Assembly: GCA_003168295.1 (NCBI GenBank)
Contig: PMST01000326.1
Span: 10,519-20,505 of the forward strand
DNA length: 9,987 bases
Direction of reading: 5' to 3'
From: Actinomycetota bacterium
Lineage (GTDB): Bacteria; Actinomycetota; Actinomycetes; Streptosporangiales; Streptosporangiaceae
This document shows positions 7,001-9,987 of this stretch, in pieces. Both the position numbers and the translations under genes were made by a program. Numbering within the stretch: position 1 is the stretch's first letter; every line of letters starts with the position of its first letter. The notes under the pieces were generated by a model, which was given only the letters and a program-made list of their open reading frames with translations, was not told where the DNA came from and made no database searches.

Positions 7001-7498
7001 CGAGGCACCGCGTTCCACCGCTGGCTGGAGCAGCGGTACGGCCAGCAGCTGCTCATCGACGACAGCGACCTGTTCGGCGGCCCGGACGACGAAAGCACGC
7101 CGGACCAGGAGGATCTCGCCGAGCTGCGGGCCCGGTTCGAGCGCAGCCAGTGGGCCGACCGCTGGCCACGGGCCGTCGAGGTGCCGTTCGAGACGCTGGT
7201 CGGCGACCGGCTGGTCCGCGGCCGGATCGACGCGGTGTTCGCCGACGCCAGCGACGGCAGCTTCGACGTGGTCGACTGGAAGACCGGCACCCCGCCCCGG
7301 ACCGAAGCCGAACGGCACGCCGTCTCCGTTCAGCTCGCCGCCTACCGCCTCGCCTGGGCGAAGCTGGCCGGGGTGCCGGTCGCGGCGGTGCGGGCGGCCT
7401 TCTACTACGTGGCGCACGACCAGACGGTCCGTCCCGCCGACCTGCTCGATGAGCCGGGCCTGGCCGCGCTGATCGAGCAGGTCCCAGCCGAGCCCTAA
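4049..7498 (+). CDS. adnB: AdnB-like lead motor-nuclease subunit of AdnAB
   Basis: With GTG 4049 the protein is 1149 aa, near the family's usual ~1100; GTG 4079 or 4094 would shorten it by 10 or 15 residues. The 4049 start has GGA 8 nt upstream, while the others have no visible Shine-Dalgarno. It is a UvrD/RecB-type 3'-5' DNA motor with a C-terminal PD-(D/E)XK nuclease. In order it has Q-motif PTPEQ (Q44), Walker A AGAGSGKS (K65), LTFTRKAA, Walker B LLDEYQD (D312, E313), GDPCQSIYGWRGA (from G339), HAAKGLQW (734-741) and EERRLMYVATTRA (811-823). The nuclease domain has GTAFHRW (H990), GRIDAVF (D1061) and VVDWKTG (D1076, K1078), so both activities look intact. No Fe-S cysteine set is present, unlike AdnA. 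In mycobacteria AdnB is the leading, ATP-driven motor. Two in-frame low-complexity inserts occur (residues 122-136, 568-594). The gene is separated from adnA by an antisense peptidase gene, so it must have its own promoter. Confidence 0.93.
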   Translation: MSNASLTHASVTNAGVSTSPDRAGQIGPVQLARLLRLPEPTPEQAAVIAAPLGPLAVIAGAGSGKSETMAARLVWLVANGMVRPDRVLGLTFTRKAAAELGDRVRSRLERLRRANLEGSGLGPAGAGPAGAGPAGRPGSGDPFGGDPAIGTYHAYAGRLVSDNALREGLEPSMRLITPALSWQLAAGIVAAYDGPMDEITWTPQTVTAAVLELAGDLAEHLREPEDVTAVGAWLAAEQDGLPGRVPASVRKIIATQRAREQLLPLVERYAAAKAGREVLDHSDQVALAARIASRHPEVAAAERARYQVVLLDEYQDTSHAQLVLLRSLFGGGHPVTAVGDPCQSIYGWRGASAGNLRRFTVDFPVVARVRPFGASASSGPAPVLLLSTSFRNSARVLDAAAAVQEELRYEAPDVPRLVSGPDRADRGAVACALLDTVLDEAEWVAGQVAALLASEPGCAPDGQPWPDRRPAGVRPSDIAVLCRKRSQFVPLRRAIEARGIPVEVVGLGGLLVVPEVQDVVATLRVLHDAGASDALARLLTGPRWRIGPRDLVALGRRARVLVRGEADRRPTEPDRGPAEAERGPAEADRGPEADPLAEAITDLTAETGSLVEALDDLGDARAYSAAGYARMRALAGELRRLRAHVGRPLADLAAEAERVLGLDIEVAARPGADPVAARADLDAFTDVAAAFTGEGAEPTLGAFLAYLTAAQQEEFGLETGRVGESDSVKLLTVHAAKGLQWPAVFVPGLALGERSQVFPARPRISTRWTDNARLIPFSLRGDAGDLPELRGLDPASLDAFTDACATRDLSEERRLMYVATTRAAFWLGCSGYWWGEGGTSRLGPSPFLAEVRTSGAADVSVWAPAPDPEAENPLLASVDTANWPATPAGRHYQAVREAAALVEQVLAGGDEPESPSDDPLVAAWRRDADLLLAERAQRGNDGVTEVALPARLSVSALVSLARDPAELARQVRRPMPRPPARQARRGTAFHRWLEQRYGQQLLIDDSDLFGGPDDESTPDQEDLAELRARFERSQWADRWPRAVEVPFETLVGDRLVRGRIDAVFADASDGSFDVVDWKTGTPPRTEAERHAVSVQLAAYRLAWAKLAGVPVAAVRAAFYYVAHDQTVRPADLLDEPGLAALIEQVPAEP
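4412..4456 (+). repeat. Three-copy 15-bp in-frame repeat in adnB (GPAGA)
   Basis: Units 4412-4426, 4427-4441 and 4442-4456 encode GPAGA, GPAGA and GPAGR (residues 122-136 with the 4049 start). Copies 2 and 3 are almost identical at the DNA level. The insert sits in a loop of the motor between the LTFTRKAA segment and the IGTYHAYA segment. Confidence 0.75.
5750..5830 (+). repeat. Four-copy 21-bp in-frame repeat in adnB (RGPAEAD-type)
   Basis: Units 5750-5770, 5771-5791, 5792-5812 and a shortened 5813-5830 encode RRPTEPD, RGPAEAE, RGPAEAD and RGPEAD (residues 568-594). Codons differ synonymously between copies (CGG/CGA/CGC, CCC/CCT, GCA/GCG), so the repeat is not a fresh duplication. It forms a charged, Pro-rich linker within the second motor half. 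Confidence 0.8.
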
Positions 7499-7533
7499 AA
7501 GAGCCCAAAGAGCCCAAAGAGCCAAAAGAGCCC
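7498..7533. repeat. Four-copy 9-bp tandem repeat filling a convergent intergenic gap
   Basis: AAAGAGCCC occurs at 7498-7506 and 7507-7515, then with one base lost (7516-7523) and one gained (7524-7533). The array starts in the adnB stop codon and ends in the stop codon of the convergent XRE-cupin gene. It is purine-rich on the + strand and T-rich on the - strand. No terminator hairpin is visible here apart from a short CCCTAGGG palindrome at 7531-7538. Confidence 0.75.
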
Positions 7534-8114
7534 TAGGGATGCTCGGAGACCAGCACGGCCTGGGTCCCGGGTTCCAGCGCCTCGAAGACGTGCGGCACGT
7601 CGCCCGGGTAGCGGATGTAGTCGCCCGGACCTAGCTCGGCGACCTCGCCGGTCGCGCCGACCAGGGCCCGGCCCGCGCTGATCACGACGTGCTCGACCAC
7701 GCCGGGCGAATGCGGCTGCGAAGCCCGCGCGTGCCCGGGCTCGGCCGCGATGCGGTACACGTCGCACCGGACCCCCGGCGGGACGGCGGCGAGCAGCGTG
7801 GCCTGGTAGTCGGCCTGCGCCGCGGTGACCGTCGGGCCGTCGGTCGCCCTGATCACCTGGGTGCGCGGCCGCGGCGGGTCGAGCAGCCGGGAGAACGGCA
7901 CGTCCAGCGCGACGCAGATTGCCCACAGCGTCTCCAGGCTGGGGTTACCGGTGCCGGACTCCAGCTGGGACAGCGTGGACTTGGCGATCCCGGCGCGGCG
8001 CGCGACCTCGGTCAGCGACAGCCCGGTCCGGTGCCGCTCCCGGCGCAGCGAGGTGGCGACCTGCGCCACCAGGCCCCCGGTCGGCAAACCGCCAGCACGG
8101 TCGGTGTTCGTCAT
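7533..8114 (-). CDS. XRE-family regulator with C-terminal cupin sensor domain
   Basis: The protein is 193 aa. It starts at ATG 8114, preceded by a Shine-Dalgarno-like GGTGG with 6-nt spacing. Residues about 22-77 are a helix-turn-helix of the XRE type (LSLTEVARRAGIAKSTLSQ, then NPSLETLWAICVALDVP). Residues about 115-190 are a cupin barrel with the two conserved segments PHSPGVVEHVVISAG and LGPGDYIRYPGDVPHVF; H135, E141 and H175 are candidate ligands. Proteins of this layout are DNA-binding regulators whose cupin senses a small molecule. It is divergent from azlCD with only 54 bp between start codons, and that gap contains a perfect inverted repeat. It is therefore probably the local repressor of azlCD and of itself. 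The effector is unknown; a branched-chain or related amino acid is a guess from context. Confidence 0.9.
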   Translation of the reverse strand: MTNTDRAGGLPTGGLVAQVATSLRRERHRTGLSLTEVARRAGIAKSTLSQLESGTGNPSLETLWAICVALDVPFSRLLDPPRPRTQVIRATDGPTVTAAQADYQATLLAAVPPGVRCDVYRIAAEPGHARASQPHSPGVVEHVVISAGRALVGATGEVAELGPGDYIRYPGDVPHVFEALEPGTQAVLVSEHP

Positions 8115-8124
8115 ATAAGTCCAC

Positions 8125-8142
8125 CGTTCGTTTTGACGAACG
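8125..8142. promoter_or_regulatory. Probable operator for the XRE-cupin regulator
   Basis: This is a perfect inverted repeat, CGTTCGT-TTTG-ACGAACG (7-4-7), between the divergent XRE-cupin and azlC starts. Its right arm overlaps the -35 hexamer of the azlC promoter, and its left arm ends 11 bp from the regulator's ATG. Binding here would block azlC transcription and could also affect the regulator's own gene. The assignment to this regulator is inferred from position. Confidence 0.7.
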
Positions 8143-8161
8143 ACTCCTGGTCGCCCAGAAT
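8133..8161 (+). promoter_or_regulatory. Predicted azlCD promoter (leaderless)
   Basis: TTGACG (8133-8138), a 17-bp spacer and CAGAAT (8156-8161) closely match a housekeeping-sigma promoter. A start site about 7 nt after the -10 falls at 8168-8169, on the A of the azlC ATG. The mRNA would then have no or almost no leader, a common situation in actinobacteria. Confidence 0.6.
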
Positions 8162-8168
8162 AGGCTTC

Positions 8169-8855
8169 ATGAGTTCGATACGAAGAACTCTAGAGGGCAG
8201 CGTCCGGCGCGACATCGCGCTCACCTGCCTGGCCGTGCTGTTCATCGGCCTGTCCTACGGGGCCATCGCGGTCGCCTCCGGGCTCCCGCTATGGCTGCCG
8301 GTCGTGCAGAGCGTGTTCGTGGTGGCCGGCGCGTCGGAGTTCCTGTTCATCGGCATCGTGGCCGCGGGCGGCAACCCGATCGCCGCGGCGCTGGCCGGCC
8401 TCGGCGTGAACGCCCGTCACCTGGCCTACGGCCTGGCGCTGCCCCCGGAGATCACCGGCCGCGGCTGGCGGCGATTCTTCGGCACCCACCTGATGAACGA
8501 CGAGACCGTCGTGTTCGCCCTGGCCCAGCCGGATTACCCGCGCAAGCGCGCCGCCTACTGGCTGTGCGGCCTCAGCCTATTCGCCGCCTGGTCCGGCGGC
8601 GCCACCCTCGGCGCCCTGATCGGCAGCGCCGTCCACGACACCAACGCGTTCGGCCTGGACGCCATGTTCCCCGCGGTGATCCTGGCCTTGATCGTTCCGT
8701 CCCTGCGCGACCGGGCTACCCTGCGGGCCGCCGCGACCGGCGCCGTCATCGCGCTGGCCGCCGCCCCGTTCCTGCCCGCCGGCCTGCCCGTCCTGCTCGC
8801 CCTTGCCGCCGTCCTCCTCCTGGTCCGCGAACACCCCAGCCGAGAGCAACCGTGA
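8169..8855 (+). CDS. azlC: AzlC-family branched-chain amino acid exporter, large subunit
   Basis: The protein is 228 aa, an integral membrane protein with roughly seven hydrophobic segments (about 16-37, 42-65, 68-91, 127-155, 163-179, 185-200, 202-219). Family signatures are VVAGASEFLF (51-60), GLGVNARHLAYGLAL (77-91) and THLMNDETVVFAL (106-118). AzlC works with the small AzlD subunit in the cytoplasmic membrane; characterised members export branched-chain amino acids or analogues, but the substrate here is not determined. ATG 8169 is chosen because the family alignment begins here and a strong promoter lies directly upstream; only a weak AGG precedes it, consistent with leaderless translation. 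It overlaps azlD by 4 bp (GTGA), indicating translational coupling. Confidence 0.92.
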   Translation: MSSIRRTLEGSVRRDIALTCLAVLFIGLSYGAIAVASGLPLWLPVVQSVFVVAGASEFLFIGIVAAGGNPIAAALAGLGVNARHLAYGLALPPEITGRGWRRFFGTHLMNDETVVFALAQPDYPRKRAAYWLCGLSLFAAWSGGATLGALIGSAVHDTNAFGLDAMFPAVILALIVPSLRDRATLRAAATGAVIALAAAPFLPAGLPVLLALAAVLLLVREHPSREQP

Positions 8856-9175
8856 AAGACACCACGCTGGTCGTCGCGGGTATGGCCACGCTCGCCGCCG
8901 GCACGTACGCCATCCGCTTGGCCGGCCCGGCGCTGCGCACCCGGATGAGCTTCCCGCCCCGGGCCACCAAGCTGCTCGAGGCCGCCGCCGTGATCCTGCT
9001 CGCCGCCCTGGTGGCCACCACGGCGCTGACCGAAGGCCACGGCTTCTCCGGCTTCGCCCGCCCGGCCGGCGTCCTGGTCGGCGGCATCCTGGCCTGGCGC
9101 AAGGCCCCGTTCCCGGTCATCGTCCTGGCCGCCGCGGCCACCACCGCCCTGCTCCGCCTGCTCGGTGTCCCCTAA
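8852..9175 (+). CDS. azlD: AzlD-family small subunit of the amino acid exporter
   Basis: The protein is 107 aa, the normal size for AzlD. It starts at GTG 8852 in a GTGA overlap with the azlC stop, the typical arrangement for this pair. Four hydrophobic segments are visible (about 4-24, 40-60, 71-82, 86-105). The motif GTYAIRLAGP (17-26) near the N-terminus is typical of AzlD. It is needed with AzlC for transport, presumably as a membrane heteromer, and would be co-transcribed from the azlC promoter. Its stop lies 20 bp from the stop of the convergent thiamine-binding gene, and no hairpin terminator is obvious in that gap. Confidence 0.9.
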   Translation: MKDTTLVVAGMATLAAGTYAIRLAGPALRTRMSFPPRATKLLEAAAVILLAALVATTALTEGHGFSGFARPAGVLVGGILAWRKAPFPVIVLAAAATTALLRLLGVP

Positions 9176-9195
9176 ACCCGCTGTGCCGTAAACCA

Positions 9196-9489
9196 CTAGC
9201 CCTGCAGGTACCGCTCCACCGTCTCGACCTTCGCGGTGAGCGCCCCGGTCACACCCGGCCTGATGTCGGCCTTGAGCACCACGCTGACCCGCGGCGCCCG
9301 GGCCGCGACCGCGTCCACGGCCCGCTTCACCACCGCCATAACCTCGTCCCAGTCACCCTCGATGGTGGTGAACATGGCGTCGGTCCGGTTCGGCAGCCCG
9401 CTGTCCCGCACCACCCGGACCGCTTCGGCCACCGCCTCACCGACCGCCTCCCCAGTCCCGATCGGCGTCACAGAAAACGCAACAAGCAA
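9196..9489 (-). CDS. MTH1187/YkoF-family thiamine-binding protein
   Basis: The protein is 97 aa, the usual size for the small single-domain thiamine-binding (former DUF77) family. It has [11 protein letters not shown] at the N-terminus, [20 protein letters not shown] in the middle and [10 protein letters not shown] towards the end, all typical of the family. Members are small cytoplasmic proteins thought to bind thiamine or a related pyrimidine; the cellular role is not settled. The start is TTG at 9489, supported by a strong AGGAG 7 nt upstream; no ATG or GTG in frame fits the family start. It is convergent with azlD and divergent from an ABC-transporter ATPase gene; a functional link to either is not shown. 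Confidence 0.9.
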   Translation of the reverse strand: MLVAFSVTPIGTGEAVGEAVAEAVRVVRDSGLPNRTDAMFTTIEGDWDEVMAVVKRAVDAVAARAPRVSVVLKADIRPGVTGALTAKVETVERYLQG

Positions 9490-9496
9490 GGTCCCG

Positions 9497-9501
9497 CTCC
9501 T
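9497..9501 (-). promoter_or_regulatory. Shine-Dalgarno fixing a TTG start
   Basis: AGGAG on the minus strand lies 7 nt before the TTG at 9489, within a longer purine run (GAGAGGAG). It supports TTG as the true initiation codon of the thiamine-binding protein. Confidence 0.7.
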
Positions 9502-9639
9502 CTCGCCAAGTTCAAAATCCCATCTACGGAACGGACCCTAGTTCATGCCCACGCCCACCTTCCCCCGCCCCCTCGATCAGCCCCGGAACATTTAAAAGTT
9601 ATGAAAATGCCTGCTCAGATCGGCTTACTTAGCAACCTT

Positions 9640-9667
9640 TGTGGCCAACCGCACCAAACAGGCCACA
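9640..9667. promoter_or_regulatory. Inverted repeat upstream of the ABC ATPase gene
   Basis: TGTGGCC (9640-9646) and GGCCACA (9661-9667) are perfect inverted arms around a 14-bp centre, ending 10 nt before the ATG at 9678. It could be a repressor site or, if transcribed, a hairpin next to the ribosome start region. No Shine-Dalgarno is visible before this ATG. Confidence 0.4.
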
Positions 9668-9677
9668 CAATGACGGG

Positions 9678-9987
9678 ATGACCGGTTCTCTCCTGTCCAC
9701 CAGAGACACCGCCCTGGACGTCGCGGTCAGGCCGGTCCGGGCGGAAGCGGCCGGGGCCAGCCCGCTGCTGTCGGTGTCCGGGCTGAGCGTCAGCTACGGC
9801 CGGGTGCGGGCTCTGGACGACATCCACCTGGACGTCCGCAGCGGCGAGCTCGTCGCGCTCGCGGGCGAGAACGGCGCGGGCAAGACCACCCTGGTCCGCT
9901 GCGTCGCCGGGGACGTGGTCCCGGCGACCGGTGAGATCTTCCTGGCGGGCAAGCGCGTGCCGTCCGATCCGGCCGGCGCGGCCAAGC
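9678..9987 (+). CDS. ABC-transporter ATPase, sugar-type-like, N-terminal part (3' end outside window)
   Basis: The first 103 residues are visible. ATG 9678 is the first in-frame start; it has no clear Shine-Dalgarno, so it may be leaderless or the true start may be a later codon. After an unusual ~29-residue N-terminal extension, the ATPase domain starts at about residue 30 (LLSVSGLSVSYG). Walker A is GENGAGKTT with K69, followed by LVRCVAGDVVPATGEIFLAGK. The GENGAGK form and the loop after it resemble ATPases of monosaccharide importers (RbsA/XylG type), but the signature and Walker B motifs lie beyond the window, so substrate and direction of transport are undetermined. The ATPase hydrolyses ATP at the inner face of the membrane to drive a partner permease. 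Confidence 0.85.
   Translation, partial: MTGSLLSTRDTALDVAVRPVRAEAAGASPLLSVSGLSVSYGRVRALDDIHLDVRSGELVALAGENGAGKTTLVRCVAGDVVPATGEIFLAGKRVPSDPAGAAK

Larger units (their letters stand above)
9490..9677. other. 188-bp divergent intergenic region with AT-rich core
   Basis: The region lies between the thiamine-binding gene (-) and the ABC ATPase gene (+). About 9590-9660 is markedly AT-richer than the rest of the window, including TTTAAAAGTTATGAAAAT at about 9592-9609. It presumably carries promoters in both directions, but I could not identify a convincing -35/-10 pair. No gene is supported in it. Confidence 0.6.

Noticed and set aside
7495..7926. Minus-strand frame ending in a hydrophobic GLF-repeat tail
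   Set aside because: It overlaps the XRE-cupin gene in another frame; the tail is only the 9-bp tandem repeat read out of frame.
8125..8142. LexA (SOS) box in the azlC/XRE-cupin gap
   Set aside because: The actinobacterial box has GAAC then GTTC; this palindrome has the reverse order (GTTC then GAAC) and lies next to a dedicated regulator gene.
9176..9195. Terminator between azlD and the thiamine-binding gene
   Set aside because: No stable hairpin or T-tract is visible in these 20 bases.
9236..9541. Plus-strand frame of 101 codons antisense to the thiamine-binding protein
   Set aside because: The composition is Ser/Thr/Ala-rich with no family resemblance, and the opposite strand encodes a well-conserved protein with a strong ribosome site.

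Overview
The window is very GC-rich and uses GTG/TTG starts, G/C-ending codons and actinobacterial protein families. It therefore looks like chromosomal DNA of a high-GC actinomycete; I cannot place it to genus. There are no rRNA or tRNA genes, transposases or CRISPR arrays.

Region 1 (1-7498) is a double-strand-break resection locus. The 3' part of adnA (1-2493, + strand) and a complete adnB (about 4049-7498, + strand) encode the two UvrD/RecB-like motor-nuclease subunits that form AdnAB, the actinobacterial counterpart of RecBCD/AddAB. In mycobacteria adnA and adnB are adjacent and co-oriented. Here a complete S41-family (IRBP/tail-specific-like) peptidase gene lies between them on the opposite strand (2483-3931), overlapping the adnA stop tail-to-tail and running divergently from adnB. 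adnB therefore needs its own promoter, and the short divergent region plus the adnB start is full of short direct and tandem repeats. Both Adn proteins and the peptidase also carry in-frame low-complexity inserts.

Region 2 (7499-9175) holds a regulator and a transporter. An XRE-cupin regulator (- strand) is divergent from an azlC-azlD pair (+ strand, 4-bp overlap), which encodes a two-subunit branched-chain amino acid-type exporter. The 54-bp gap between them has a perfect inverted repeat overlapping the -35 element of a good promoter for azlC. That promoter sits so close to the azlC ATG that a leaderless transcript is predicted. A 4-copy 9-bp tandem repeat fills the gap between the convergent adnB and XRE-cupin stops.

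Region 3 (9176-9987) has a small MTH1187/YkoF-type thiamine-binding protein (- strand, TTG start). Across a 188-bp AT-richer intergenic region it is divergent from the start of an ABC-transporter ATPase gene (+ strand) that runs off the window end.

I see no clear undescribed multi-gene system. The most unusual points are the adnA/adnB split by an antisense peptidase gene, the repeat-built adnB start region with several possible GTG starts, and the compact operator/promoter of azlCD.
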